64,000 nucleotides of DNA from Thalassospira marina (GTDB lineage Bacteria; Pseudomonadota; Alphaproteobacteria; Rhodospirillales; Thalassospiraceae): NCBI RefSeq assembly GCF_002844375.1, contig NZ_CP024200.1, positions 726,001 through 790,000 on the forward strand, in the 5' to 3' direction. The translations under genes and the position numbers were made by a program. Position 1 is the first letter of the stretch. Every line of letters starts with the position of its first letter. The notes under the pieces were generated by a model. It had not been told where the DNA came from. It did no database searches and worked only from the letters and a program-made list of their open reading frames with translations. This document shows, piece after piece, positions 33,687 to 42,300 of the stretch.

Positions 33687-34772
33687 TTACAGCGAACGGA
33701 TCGCCTGTTCAGCCGTGTCACTTTCGGCCCGCGTCATATAACCCAGCCGCACCGTGAAATGTCGGCTTTCACCCGATTTCAAGGAAATCACATTTCCCTT
33801 GGCCTGTTCGGCGCTGAAACCTTCGGGTTCACAGGTCGATGGCAGGGCAAAGGCGCAAACCTTCTGGTCCTGGTTTGCCATCACCCAGCGCACAGTTTTG
33901 GGGAAATCGTTGGTATCATAGGCGATATGAAAGGCATCACCTTCGACCCGGCGCATCATATAGGCAGTATTGCCATCCGCATCGGTTTTGGCATTACGAA
34001 TATAAAACACCTGTTCGGGGTCATAGCGGTGCGGTTCGCTCATGGTTTCCATGGCAGCGGGGTTTGCAGCCAGGGTTTCAAGGAACGCATCGTAATCCGG
34101 GTTACGCGGCACATGGGCCGGAACTTCGGTACGAACAATGGTATCTTCCGGCGTAAAGCCTGCTGGCTGAATAATACGGCCACCTTCGCAAAATGCGAAA
34201 TTGACGTGGCACATATACATCAAATCCATTGCCGCACCCGACAGGTTTTCAACATTCATCTGAATATCAAAAACCGTCGAATTGGGCCGCAAAACCACAC
34301 GCGGACGGGCAATGTAGTGGGCACCAAAGCCCATCACATATTCACGCGTCCCGGTAATGGCCATAAAGGCCCCGTCCGCATCACTGCCAAATTCAATGGC
34401 GGCACTGTCCATCGCCGCACAGGGCATTTCACCATGCAAAGGGTGGCTGTCCGTCGGGCCGGGGCAACCATTGGTCAGCAGGCCCGAATGAAAGGCAAAA
34501 CAGCCATAGGTGCCAACAATAACATCGGCCGGGCGCGGCATACTGAACATGTTTTGCATGGTCAGATCGACACCATCAAACACCGCATCCCAGATCATCT
34601 GCCCCATATAGGGCAGAATAACGAGATGGCCGCGTTCGTTTTTAAGGCGTACCGCCTCGATCCCGGTTTCATAACGAAACAGGCTGGCAGACATGCCATC
34701 ATGCGATGCAATCACATGTTCGGCTTCGCCAAAATAGGCCTTGCGCAGGTTAACCTTGGTCGGCGCACTCAT
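33687..34772 (-). CDS. DUF4432 aldose 1-epimerase-like protein, probable deoxyribose mutarotase
   Basis: 361 residues, galactose-mutarotase-like beta-sandwich. Visible features are LKNERGHLVILPYMGQMIWDA, MQNMFSMPRPA, a YGCFAFHSGLLTNGCPG stretch with likely catalytic His, and HPLHGEMPCA. DUF4432 proteins bind aldoses and probably interconvert anomers. It lies 15 bp after the kinase-side gene boundary, between the ABC permeases and deoK, so a mutarotase serving the kinase is the sensible reading. GAGG precedes the ATG. Enzyme activity is inferred from fold and context. Confidence 0.75.
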   Translation of the reverse strand: MSAPTKVNLRKAYFGEAEHVIASHDGMSASLFRYETGIEAVRLKNERGHLVILPYMGQMIWDAVFDGVDLTMQNMFSMPRPADVIVGTYGCFAFHSGLLTNGCPGPTDSHPLHGEMPCAAMDSAAIEFGSDADGAFMAITGTREYVMGFGAHYIARPRVVLRPNSTVFDIQMNVENLSGAAMDLMYMCHVNFAFCEGGRIIQPAGFTPEDTIVRTEVPAHVPRNPDYDAFLETLAANPAAMETMSEPHRYDPEQVFYIRNAKTDADGNTAYMMRRVEGDAFHIAYDTNDFPKTVRWVMANQDQKVCAFALPSTCEPEGFSAEQAKGNVISLKSGESRHFTVRLGYMTRAESDTAEQAIRSL

Positions 34773-34784
34773 GGGTCACCTCGT

Positions 34785-35777
34785 TTAACGTGTGCGATTT
34801 TTATAGGCGTTGAGCGCGATCACCAGCAACAGGAAAACGCCCCAGATAAAATCGATCAGATGGTTGGAAAAACGCAGGATCTGAAAACCGCTCGAGAGCA
34901 GCATAAGCGCTGCAACCGCAATTGATACACCCAGCACCGTTCCACGGCCACCGGCCGGGTTGGTTCCGCCCAGAACAGCAATCAAAACCGCCTGCAGCAG
35001 ATAGGACGTTCCATAATCGGACTTCGCCGCGTTGGTCCGGCCCGAAAGAATGATCCCGGCGATCGATGCCATAACGCCTGTCAGCATATAGCTCAGCAGC
35101 ACCATCTTTTCACGCTTAAGGCCGGCAAACAGGGCGGCCTTGGGGTTGGTGCCGATCAGCATCAGATTGATGCCAAAAGTCGTCCGGCGCAGCATGAAGG
35201 CTATCAAGCAGGCCAGCACAACAAACAGCACAAACGGCGTTGCCAGACCAAGGATTTTACCATTGCCGATAAAAGCCCAGGCATTGGGGAAGCCCACAAT
35301 GGCGGGCCCGCCCGTCATGACAATGGCAAGCCCGGTAAAGATTTGCCCGGTGCCCAGCGTTGCCAGAATAGGCGTAATTTTAAGCCTGGTAATCAACAGA
35401 CCATTAAGCGCGCCTGCCACCAAACCTGTACCAAGGGCAATAACGCCGCCCATCAGCACAATACCAAATCCGGTTTCGGCGACACCGGCATCGGTGGCAA
35501 ATTTTTTGAACATCACCCCGGCAAAAATGCCCGACAGATTGGCAATACCAATCACCGAAAGATCAATGCCGCCTGTCAGCATCGCGATCATCATCGCAAT
35601 CGACAGCAGGCCCAGTTCCGGGAAGGTATAGGTGATGGATTCAAAGTTGTAATAGCGCAGGAACTTGTCCGGGCTTAGCGCGGTCATGACAACAAAGATC
35701 AGGATCGTCATTGCGATCAGCTGAACAATATTGTTGTCCTTGTTGAGGAGGTTGCGGAAATCCAGTTCACGTTTCAT
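34785..35777 (-). CDS. Sugar ABC transporter permease (RbsC-like), second copy
   Basis: 330 residues from MKRELDFRNLLNKDNN, eight to ten membrane segments, with the family motifs IDLSVIGIANLSGIFAG, ALNGLLITRLKITPILATLGT (cut) and GGTNPAGGRGTVLG. It forms half of the import channel, paired with the permease upstream. The ATG at 35777 has GGAGG; the longer frame is rejected. It overlaps nothing and lies 10 bp after the other permease. Confidence 0.88.
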   Translation of the reverse strand: MKRELDFRNLLNKDNNIVQLIAMTILIFVVMTALSPDKFLRYYNFESITYTFPELGLLSIAMMIAMLTGGIDLSVIGIANLSGIFAGVMFKKFATDAGVAETGFGIVLMGGVIALGTGLVAGALNGLLITRLKITPILATLGTGQIFTGLAIVMTGGPAIVGFPNAWAFIGNGKILGLATPFVLFVVLACLIAFMLRRTTFGINLMLIGTNPKAALFAGLKREKMVLLSYMLTGVMASIAGIILSGRTNAAKSDYGTSYLLQAVLIAVLGGTNPAGGRGTVLGVSIAVAALMLLSSGFQILRFSNHLIDFIWGVFLLLVIALNAYKNRTR

Positions 35778-35787
35778 ATCGGCCTCC

Positions 35788-36765
35788 TCACGCGTTTGCA
35801 CGGCGGTCACGCCATGCCGTAATGGCCGTGGCAATTACAATAATGACACCGACAACAACGCGCTGCCATGTCGTGTCGATCTTCATGATGATCAGGCTGT
35901 TTTTCACCATCACCAGCATGAATACGCCCAGCATGGTCCCCAAAACAGACCCGCGCCCCCCAAAAATGGATGCACCGCCAAGAACCACTGCCGCAATCAC
36001 GTCCAGTTCCAGCCCGACAAAATCGCGCGGATTGGCAAGCCAGATCATGCCGCTATGCAACAGCCCGGCAAAACCAGCCAGGGCACCAGCTACGCAATAG
36101 ATGAAGAAGGTGATTTTGCGAATGTTGAAACCAACACGGCTGGCAGCTTCCGGGTCACCGCCCAGGGCATAAACGCCACGTCCGATCATGGTATAGCGCA
36201 GTACAAAATGCAGCGCGATTGCCAGCACAACATAAACGACAATCATCGCCGTCAGGCCATAGGTCGTGCCATCGGGCTTGACCATATTGATGATGTCGGA
36301 TTTGCCAAAATCGATCAGCGCATCAGGCATTTTGTTAATATTGATCATGCTGGTGCCAACAACACCCAGCAGGAACCCGCGCACCATGCTGCCCGTGCCC
36401 AATGTCACGATCAGCGGGATCATGCGGAATTTATAAACAAAAAACGCATTCAGGCAGCCAAACAGCGCGCCCATGGTTGCTGCTGCAACAAATGGCAGAA
36501 CAACGCCATCATAGTTGAAATACAGCATGCCCTTGATGGTCAGATACATCGAGGCAACAGCAAATGCCGGGAAAGACACGTCAATCCCGCCCGAAATCAT
36601 CACCAGCAGGACGCCAAGCGCCATGATGCCGATAATCACGTTGCTGCGCAGAAGACTGAACATATTGTCCAGGCTCCAGAAGGCAGGGTTGACCAGCCCG
36701 ATCAGGATCATGGCAAGCACAAGAATGCCCGCGATGACCACCTCTGATTTTTGAAACCAGGCCAT
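35788..36765 (-). CDS. Sugar ABC transporter permease (RbsC-like), first copy
   Basis: 325 residues, BPD_transp_2 family. Motifs: MISGGIDVSFPAFAVASMYL, KFRMIPLIVTLGTGSMVRG and LGGASIFGGRGSVLGTMLG. Having two different permeases, as in Lsr, Rha and Ara-type importers, indicates a heterodimeric channel. It starts 11 bp after the ATPase stop (36777). Confidence 0.88.
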   Translation of the reverse strand: MAWFQKSEVVIAGILVLAMILIGLVNPAFWSLDNMFSLLRSNVIIGIMALGVLLVMISGGIDVSFPAFAVASMYLTIKGMLYFNYDGVVLPFVAAATMGALFGCLNAFFVYKFRMIPLIVTLGTGSMVRGFLLGVVGTSMININKMPDALIDFGKSDIINMVKPDGTTYGLTAMIVVYVVLAIALHFVLRYTMIGRGVYALGGDPEAASRVGFNIRKITFFIYCVAGALAGFAGLLHSGMIWLANPRDFVGLELDVIAAVVLGGASIFGGRGSVLGTMLGVFMLVMVKNSLIIMKIDTTWQRVVVGVIIVIATAITAWRDRRANA

Positions 36766-36776
36766 CGAGTTTTTCC

Positions 36777-38279
36777 TTACGTTAAGTTCTTGAGCTTGTC
36801 GCTGATCTGGTCTTCGGAGGTATCGACTGACGCCATTTCCTCGACAAAGGCCCCGCGATGCATCAGGACAATACGGTTACAGTTATGGACCAGTTCCGGC
36901 ACGTCATCGGAAATCATCAGCACGGCCAGCCCTTCCTTCTGGGCCAGTTCGCGGATAATACGGTGAATTTCGGCCTTCGAGCCCACATCCACCCCAACAG
37001 TCGGGCCGTTCAGGATCAGGAATTTGGCATTGGTCAAAAGCCAGCGCGCAATCACAACACGCTGCTGGTTACCACCCGAAAGCTCCTTCACCAGCTTTTT
37101 GCCGGTCGGGGTTGCGATCTGCATGTCGCGGATCATGGTTTCAACCCACTCTTCGGACTTCTTCCGATCAATCAGAAGGCCCGGTGCCAGCTTTTCATAG
37201 CTGGTTGAAAGCATGTTGCGATCAATTCCCTGGGTCAGGAACAGCCCTTCGCTGAGGCGATCTTCAGGTACATAGGCCACACCGGCCTTGATGGCATCCT
37301 GCGGGGTCGTCAGGGTTGTTTCCTGGCCATTGATCGAAATGGTGCCGCTATAGCCCGGCATCATGCCAAACAGCGACAGGGCCAGTTCGGTACGGCCCGA
37401 TCCCAAAAGACCGGACAGCCCCACAATTTCACCCGGCTTGATCGCCAAGTTTATGTGGTCAAGGTCGCTGCCAAAGGACAGATCCTTTGTTTCGACACGG
37501 GCTGGCATCAGCCCGTATTTCTGGCGATCCCAGATATAGGGTTCGGAAACAATGTCCGATCCCGTCATGTGACGGGTGATCAGGGCTTCGTCAAATTCGC
37601 TGGTCGGGCCATCAGCAACCTTCTGGCCGTTACGAATAACGGTAATATGCTCGCTGATTTCCAGCATTTCGCGCATTTTGTGACTGACAAACAAAATGGC
37701 AATCCCGCGCGACTGGATATCCTTGACGATGCGAAAAAGCGTTTCGATTTCCTTGCCGGTCAGCGCGGTTGTCGGCTCGTCCATAATGATCAGACGGGCA
37801 TCCGACATCAGCGCGCGCGCAATGGCAACCAGCTGCTTGCCCGCGGTCGAGAGCTTTTCAACGTCCTTGTCGAGGTCAAGATCAACCCCAAGACGGTTGA
37901 CCGCTTCCTTGGCAATTTCACGAACCTTGCGCCAGTTCAGCACATGGCGCTGTTCGCGCAATTGCACGTTCATGGCAAGATTTTCGGCAACGGTCAGGTT
38001 TCCAAACAGGGAAAAGTCCTGATAAATAACCTGCACCCCATGCTCGATCGAGGCCATGGGTGAGAGGTTTTCAACCTTGTTACCATCAATGTAAACTTCG
38101 CCGGCATCTGGCTGATATACGCCAGACATAACCTTGATCAGGGTGGATTTACCCGACCCGTTTTCACCGGCAAGACAATGGATTTCGCCTTTTCGGATCG
38201 TCAGCGAAAGATCGTTAAGCGCAACAACGCCGGCAAATTCCTTCCGGACGTTTCGCAATTCAATAAAATTTTCAGACAT
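36777..38279 (-). CDS. Sugar ABC transporter ATP-binding protein (double ATPase)
   Basis: 500 residues from MSENFIELRNVRKEF, two fused nucleotide-binding domains as in RbsA/MglA. Domain 1 has Walker A GENGSGKST, signature LSTAGKQL and Walker B LIIMDEPT. Domain 2 has a degenerate P-loop region (GLLGSGRTE), signature LSGGNQQR, and a Walker B reading LILNGPT, so both the Asp and catalytic Glu of DEPT are replaced; ATP hydrolysis probably rests on one site. Start chosen at MSENF; upstream codons are unlike the family. It follows the binding-protein gene after an attenuator-like hairpin. Confidence 0.9.
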   Translation of the reverse strand: MSENFIELRNVRKEFAGVVALNDLSLTIRKGEIHCLAGENGSGKSTLIKVMSGVYQPDAGEVYIDGNKVENLSPMASIEHGVQVIYQDFSLFGNLTVAENLAMNVQLREQRHVLNWRKVREIAKEAVNRLGVDLDLDKDVEKLSTAGKQLVAIARALMSDARLIIMDEPTTALTGKEIETLFRIVKDIQSRGIAILFVSHKMREMLEISEHITVIRNGQKVADGPTSEFDEALITRHMTGSDIVSEPYIWDRQKYGLMPARVETKDLSFGSDLDHINLAIKPGEIVGLSGLLGSGRTELALSLFGMMPGYSGTISINGQETTLTTPQDAIKAGVAYVPEDRLSEGLFLTQGIDRNMLSTSYEKLAPGLLIDRKKSEEWVETMIRDMQIATPTGKKLVKELSGGNQQRVVIARWLLTNAKFLILNGPTVGVDVGSKAEIHRIIRELAQKEGLAVLMISDDVPELVHNCNRIVLMHRGAFVEEMASVDTSEDQISDKLKNLT

Positions 38280-38320
38280 GACAAGCCCGTCAACGTGAAA
38301 CAAAGGGCCCGATTTCAAAA

Positions 38321-38352
38321 TAAAATGAAGGCGCCCCAAAAGGACGCCTTCA
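38321..38352 (-). terminator. Attenuator-like hairpin between the binding-protein and ATPase genes
   Basis: Arms TGAAGGCG (38326-38333) and CGCCTTCA (38345-38352); on the minus strand TTTTATTTTG follows. Lying inside the operon, it probably ends part of the transcripts so that the binding protein is made in excess. Confidence 0.65.
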
Positions 38353-38365
38353 TCAGGAGATGAAA

Positions 38366-39412
38366 TCAGAAGTTATACTTGTCCATGTTTTCCTTGGTCA
38401 CACCGACCCAGCCCTGGCCATAAACCAGGTTGGCATTGCTGCCTTCCGGGGTGCTGAGATTGGTGTAACCCGGCAGGCCAAGGTCCAGACCGGCTTTGAT
38501 CTGGTCGCCTTTGCCATCGAGTGCCATAACGGCAAGCATGTTCATGGCATAACCAGCGACGGCCGGATCCCAGAACTGGATGTACTGGATGTCGCCATTT
38601 GCCAGGTATTCACCCGCAACCGAAACCAGACCGGTACCGGCGAAGTGCAGTTTACCCTGCAGGCCGCGTTCCGCGATCAGACGACCGGCACCAGCCGAAG
38701 TCGGCATCGGACCGCCAACGATACCCTTCAGGTCCGGGTAGGTGGTCAGGGTTTCTTTAAGCTTGGTGTAGTCGGTGTTGGCGTCGTCATAGGTTTCGAG
38801 ACGCTTGGTCACCAGTTCCATATCCGGGAAATGTTCTTTCTGGTACTCGATCGCACCATCAATCCATTCATTCTGGGATTTGGAGGTCAGGCTACCGACG
38901 GTTGCGGCATATTTGCCTTTGCCGTCCATGGATTTGCCCAGAACTTCCATCAGCTTCGCGCCATAGGCTTTGTTGTCGAAGGCTTCAAGAATGTAATCGG
39001 CGTTTTTCAGGTTCGATGCTTCGTGCGCGATAACGACGATACCGCGATCACGGGCCTTTTTAAGGACCGGCTCAACAGCTTCGACCGAAAACGGCACGAT
39101 ATTGATGGCATCAACGCCCTGGGCGATCAGGTTTTCAACCAGCTGCACCTGGGCCGCGGCGTCAGCGGCACTCGGTCCGACCATCCAGGTGTCATGACCG
39201 GTGTCTTCGCCAAACTGTTTGACACCTTCGCGCATGCGGTCAAACCAGGCAATACCATCAACCTTGACCACGGTTGCAATGGAATATTCCTTGCCGGTGG
39301 CTTCGGATGTGAATTTCTGAATAACGTCCGGCGTTTTGACCGCTTCGTCCGCGTGGGCAGCACCTGCAAACAGGGAACCCGCGACGACAAGCGACGAAAG
39401 AAGCTTGTTCAT
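38366..39412 (-). CDS. Sugar ABC transporter substrate-binding protein
   Basis: 348 residues from MNKLLSSLVVAGSLFAGAAHAD, a clean signal peptide. Peripla_BP_4 fold of the LsrB/RhaS type: IATVVKVDGIAWFDRMREGVKQF, DAINIVPFSVEAVEPVLKKARDRGI (cut), VIAHEAS and QFWDPAVAGYAMN. GGAGG precedes the ATG at 39412. The neighbours (deoC, deoK, DUF4432, deoR) point to 2-deoxy-D-ribose or a deoxynucleoside-derived sugar as ligand; fold alone would equally allow rhamnose or AI-2. Confidence 0.88.
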   Translation of the reverse strand: MNKLLSSLVVAGSLFAGAAHADEAVKTPDVIQKFTSEATGKEYSIATVVKVDGIAWFDRMREGVKQFGEDTGHDTWMVGPSAADAAAQVQLVENLIAQGVDAINIVPFSVEAVEPVLKKARDRGIVVIAHEASNLKNADYILEAFDNKAYGAKLMEVLGKSMDGKGKYAATVGSLTSKSQNEWIDGAIEYQKEHFPDMELVTKRLETYDDANTDYTKLKETLTTYPDLKGIVGGPMPTSAGAGRLIAERGLQGKLHFAGTGLVSVAGEYLANGDIQYIQFWDPAVAGYAMNMLAVMALDGKGDQIKAGLDLGLPGYTNLSTPEGSNANLVYGQGWVGVTKENMDKYNF

Positions 39413-39553
39413 TGTTACCTCCAAATTGAAATCGTTTTTATAGCTGGCAGTTTTCTGCGTCTTATTGGCATGAAAGCCGGGGCGTTTCACGCAATCCGTA
39501 TTCAAAACGGGCACAAAAGCCAACAGCCGGTTTAACAGCCGCTGGCCCCCGCT

Positions 39554-40225
39554 TTACTGACCAATGATCCGAATGCTGGCACTTGCGCCAATGCGCGATG
39601 CCCCAGCCGCAATCATCTTGAAAGCATCTTCGGTGGTGCGCACACCACCAGAAGCCTTGACCCCCAGATCCGGGCCAACGGTTTTGCGCATCAGGGCGAT
39701 ATCCTCGACCGTGGCGCCACCACCAGCAAAACCGGTGGAAGTTTTGACAAAATCGGCACCGGCCTGTTTGGACAGTTCGCAGGCAATAACCTTTTGTTCG
39801 TCCGTCAATAATGCCGTTTCGATAATTACCTTCAGAACCGCATCACCACAGGCTTCCTTAACTGCTGCAATATCGGCGCGCACGGCATCGGTGTCGCCGC
39901 TTTTCAGCAGGCCAAGGGCGATGACCATGTCTACTTCGCGGGCACCCTGTTCAACAACCCAGCGGGTTTCCAACACCTTGGCCGAAACCGGGTCGGCCCC
40001 AAACGGAAAACACACGACCGAGCATGCCAGCACACCGCTGTCAGCAAGTTCACGAACAACAAGCGGAATGAAAATCGGGTTAACGCAAACCGCCTTGAAG
40101 GAATGTTTGCGCGCATCAGCACACAGGGAAACAATCTGATCGGGGGTGGCATCGGCTGCCAGCAGGGTGTGATCAATATAAGCGGCAAGGTCGCCAGCGG
40201 CGACCGGAATCTGACCATTCGACAT
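39554..40225 (-). CDS. deoC: Deoxyribose-phosphate aldolase
   Basis: 223 residues. Schiff-base Lys161 lies in FVKTSTGF; Asp99 (EVDMVI) and Lys190 (VKASGGVR) complete the DERA catalytic set, and YIDHTLL opens the barrel. It cleaves 2-deoxyribose-5-phosphate to glyceraldehyde-3-phosphate and acetaldehyde. First gene of the minus operon; GGGAAACGTTAC precedes the ATG. A DeoR-like operator sits about 43 bp upstream of the start and deoR itself is divergent. Confidence 0.95.
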   Translation of the reverse strand: MSNGQIPVAAGDLAAYIDHTLLAADATPDQIVSLCADARKHSFKAVCVNPIFIPLVVRELADSGVLACSVVCFPFGADPVSAKVLETRWVVEQGAREVDMVIALGLLKSGDTDAVRADIAAVKEACGDAVLKVIIETALLTDEQKVIACELSKQAGADFVKTSTGFAGGGATVEDIALMRKTVGPDLGVKASGGVRTTEDAFKMIAAGASRIGASASIRIIGQ

Positions 40226-40267
40226 GTAACGTTTCCCTTGACGGCGACGACGTGTTTATCGCCGTTT

Positions 40268-40283
40268 TGTGAATTTTATAACA
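40268..40283. promoter_or_regulatory. Putative DeoR operator upstream of deoC
   Basis: TGTGAATTTTATAACA matches 11 of 16 positions of the E. coli DeoR operator as I remember it (TGTTAGAATTCTAACA), keeping TGT-A and TAACA at the two ends. It lies between the divergent deoC and deoR genes. Confidence 0.5.
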
Positions 40284-40340
40284 TTTGTTGAAATGATCCT
40301 GTCATCAGGCTACCATCCGGTCAAGCCAAAATCATGCTTT

Positions 40341-40380
40341 GGTAGAACCTAATCAAAATATTCCCCGCCTGGTTATACCT
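40341..40380. promoter_or_regulatory. Repeated GGTNNNACCT motif in the deoC-deoR gap
   Basis: GGTAGAACCT (40341-40350) and GGTTATACCT (40371-40380) are short inverted repeats exactly 30 bp apart, about three helical turns. Their role is unknown; chance is possible. Confidence 0.3.
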
Positions 40381-40505
40381 GGCACCTCCTGATAAACTGT
40401 CTGGTTGGAATGGTTTTCGGCCAGTATCACTTTAAACGTGGCTGCACCGTGCCAATAAGGTCATATATGATGCCAGCCTGCATCGCGGCCATTAATGGAG
40501 TCTGA

Positions 40506-41264
40506 ATGTCGACCAAATCGCTGGACCGTATCGAAACCCTGACCCGCAACCTTGAGGTCAGCAATGTTATCCGGCTTAAAGATGCTGCCGATCTGCTTGG
40601 CGTTTCAGAAATGACGGTCCGTCGCGACGTTGCCGCCTGTGAAAACATTTTCACTTATATGGGCGGCTATATTACCCTGAAATCCCCGGCGGCAGGCGGG
40701 CTGGGATATATCATGGACCGCGAACGCGGCGCCCATACCGACCTTAAACGCGCGGCCTGCCAGATTGCGGCACGCTATGTCAAAGCGGGCGATACCATCT
40801 TTCTTGATTGCGGCACCACCATCCCATACCTTGCCAACGCACTGCCGGAAAACCGCGATATTACCGTGGTTTGCTATTCCATCAATGTGGCTGAAATCCT
40901 GTGTAAAAAGCCGGGATTGCGGGTAATCATGCTGGGCGGGATGTATCATGCGTCATCGGCATCCTTTGCAGACAGCAACAGTGTGAATGCCATTTTGAAC
41001 CTTAATATCAATACGGCCTTCATGTCGGCAGGCGGGGTGAATATCAGCCGGGGGGTCAGTTGCTCCAACCCGCACGAGGTGGATATCAAACAGGCGGTTC
41101 TTGATACGGCAGCCAATAAAATTCTGGTGGTTGATTCAACCAAATTCAATGTCATCAAACCGATGCTGTTTGCCAAACTGGGCCAGTTCGACATGATCTG
41201 CACCGATCCGCAATGCGACCCGGATTTGGCCGGGAAAACCGGTTGCCCGCTGATCTGCGAATAA
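40506..41264 (+). CDS. deoR: DeoR-type transcriptional repressor of deoxyribose genes
   Basis: 252 residues. The HTH reads LKDAADLLGVSEMTVRRDVAA, then MGGYITLKSP; the sugar-phosphate-binding half has FLDCGTTIPYLANALPENRDITVVCYSIN (cut), GGMYHASSASF, SAGGVNISRGVSC and VVDSTKFNV. From memory this tracks E. coli DeoR itself along its length, not just the family. Expected effector: deoxyribose-5-phosphate, made by the kinase it would control. GGAGTCTGA precedes the ATG. Divergent from deoC. Confidence 0.9.
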   Translation: MSTKSLDRIETLTRNLEVSNVIRLKDAADLLGVSEMTVRRDVAACENIFTYMGGYITLKSPAAGGLGYIMDRERGAHTDLKRAACQIAARYVKAGDTIFLDCGTTIPYLANALPENRDITVVCYSINVAEILCKKPGLRVIMLGGMYHASSASFADSNSVNAILNLNINTAFMSAGGVNISRGVSCSNPHEVDIKQAVLDTAANKILVVDSTKFNVIKPMLFAKLGQFDMICTDPQCDPDLAGKTGCPLICE

Positions 41265-41464
41265 CCATTTCCGGCGACGAATTGCCCCCCCTATTTCCCA
41301 CCTGCCGTGCCTGTTTTTACCAATCCATAGCTGATCATCTGGCGCAACAACCGCTTGCCCGCAGGCAAAGCTGCCGCCTGTGACACCCCAAAAATGTTCA
41401 CGATTTGTCTTGCATTCGCAGGCTTGCGACTCTAAGGTTCTCCTTGGTTTTTCAAGGAACGAAC

Positions 41465-42088
41465 ATGCAAAATCCTTTTCTTGACCGCCTGCAGGCCGCC
41501 GCCCAGCAAAGCACCCGTCCCCGCTTTGCCAGTGCCCTTATTCTGGTGCTGCTGGCCCATGCCAAAACGGATGGCAAAATTGACGCCAGCCGCGCCGAAC
41601 TGGCCGCCGCAGTGGACCGCAGCCATGCCTACCCTGCCCGCCATCAGGCGCGTGCCGAACGGCTGGGGCAAAAGCAGCAGGACCTTGACCTTTACCTTGC
41701 GACGCTGGAAGGAAAGCACGCCAAAGGCGACATGTCATATGGCGAGTTAAAACAGGCGCGTGAACGTGCGATTGACAGTTTCCTGAAAGAAGTTCGTTCG
41801 CCAACGCTGGCGAATGTGTCGCGTGTGATTAATGAATTTATCCGCGCGGGCATGCTTTCTGCGCGCTATATCGATGCCCAGGGTGAATTTTATGACACCC
41901 CGGCCAAAGGCCGTATTGCCGAATACCGGCTGACACCGCCACCCTCAGCCCAGCTTTCCAGGCTTCCTGATGCGGCATCACAGAATAAATCCAGTATCCG
42001 TAAATCATTCGCCCAAAAGCCCGGCAATGATGCCCAACAGGCCCCGTTCGGATGGTCCGGCGGGATCAAGCAGCTCGATCTGCTATAA
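41465..42088 (+). CDS. Hypothetical protein, unrecognised
   Basis: 207 residues from MQNPFLDRLQAAAQQSTRPRF; AAGGAACGAAC is an acceptable ribosome site for the ATG at 41465. It is predicted soluble and mostly helical: an N-terminal segment (ASALILVLLAHAKTDGKIDASRAELAAAV, cut) that could be a winged-helix-like unit, a charged, coiled-coil-prone middle (about 55-105, rich in Glu, Lys, Gln, Arg), then TLANVSRVINEFIRAGMLSARYIDAQG, which again looks like a recognition-helix/wing pattern, and a low-complexity tail. A DNA-binding role is possible but I do not recognise the family. It is not coupled to deoR (200-bp gap). Confidence 0.6.
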   Translation: MQNPFLDRLQAAAQQSTRPRFASALILVLLAHAKTDGKIDASRAELAAAVDRSHAYPARHQARAERLGQKQQDLDLYLATLEGKHAKGDMSYGELKQARERAIDSFLKEVRSPTLANVSRVINEFIRAGMLSARYIDAQGEFYDTPAKGRIAEYRLTPPPSAQLSRLPDAASQNKSSIRKSFAQKPGNDAQQAPFGWSGGIKQLDLL

Positions 42089-42300
42089 GGCAAGCGTTAA
42101 ACAAACCCCAATTCACACCAACACCCGATCCATAACCACCTGATAACATATACAAATTCTAGGGTGTCACAGATGACATGGATAAAATGAGGCATGATTT
42201 GATGAGGGATGTGGCCACCAGGCACCAAAAATCGCAAACGCACGCGCACAAAGGCCAGTTGCGTAGGGATGCTGGTAAAAAGTCGCGGGGTTTATCGGGG

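Noticed and set aside
33759..34925. 388-codon plus-strand ORF opposite the DUF4432 gene
   Set aside because: Antisense of a well-supported gene; rich in His, Arg, Asn and Gly with no recognisable domain.
38360..39535. 391-codon plus-strand ORF opposite the ABC substrate-binding protein
   Set aside because: Antisense to a protein with a signal peptide and intact fold motifs; no features of its own.
32745..41264. Interpretation as an AI-2 (lsr) uptake system because of the LsrB-like receptor and two permeases
   Set aside because: The kinase is PfkB-type and not LsrK, the aldolase is true DeoC and not LsrF, lsrG is missing, and the regulator is DeoR-like and not LsrR.
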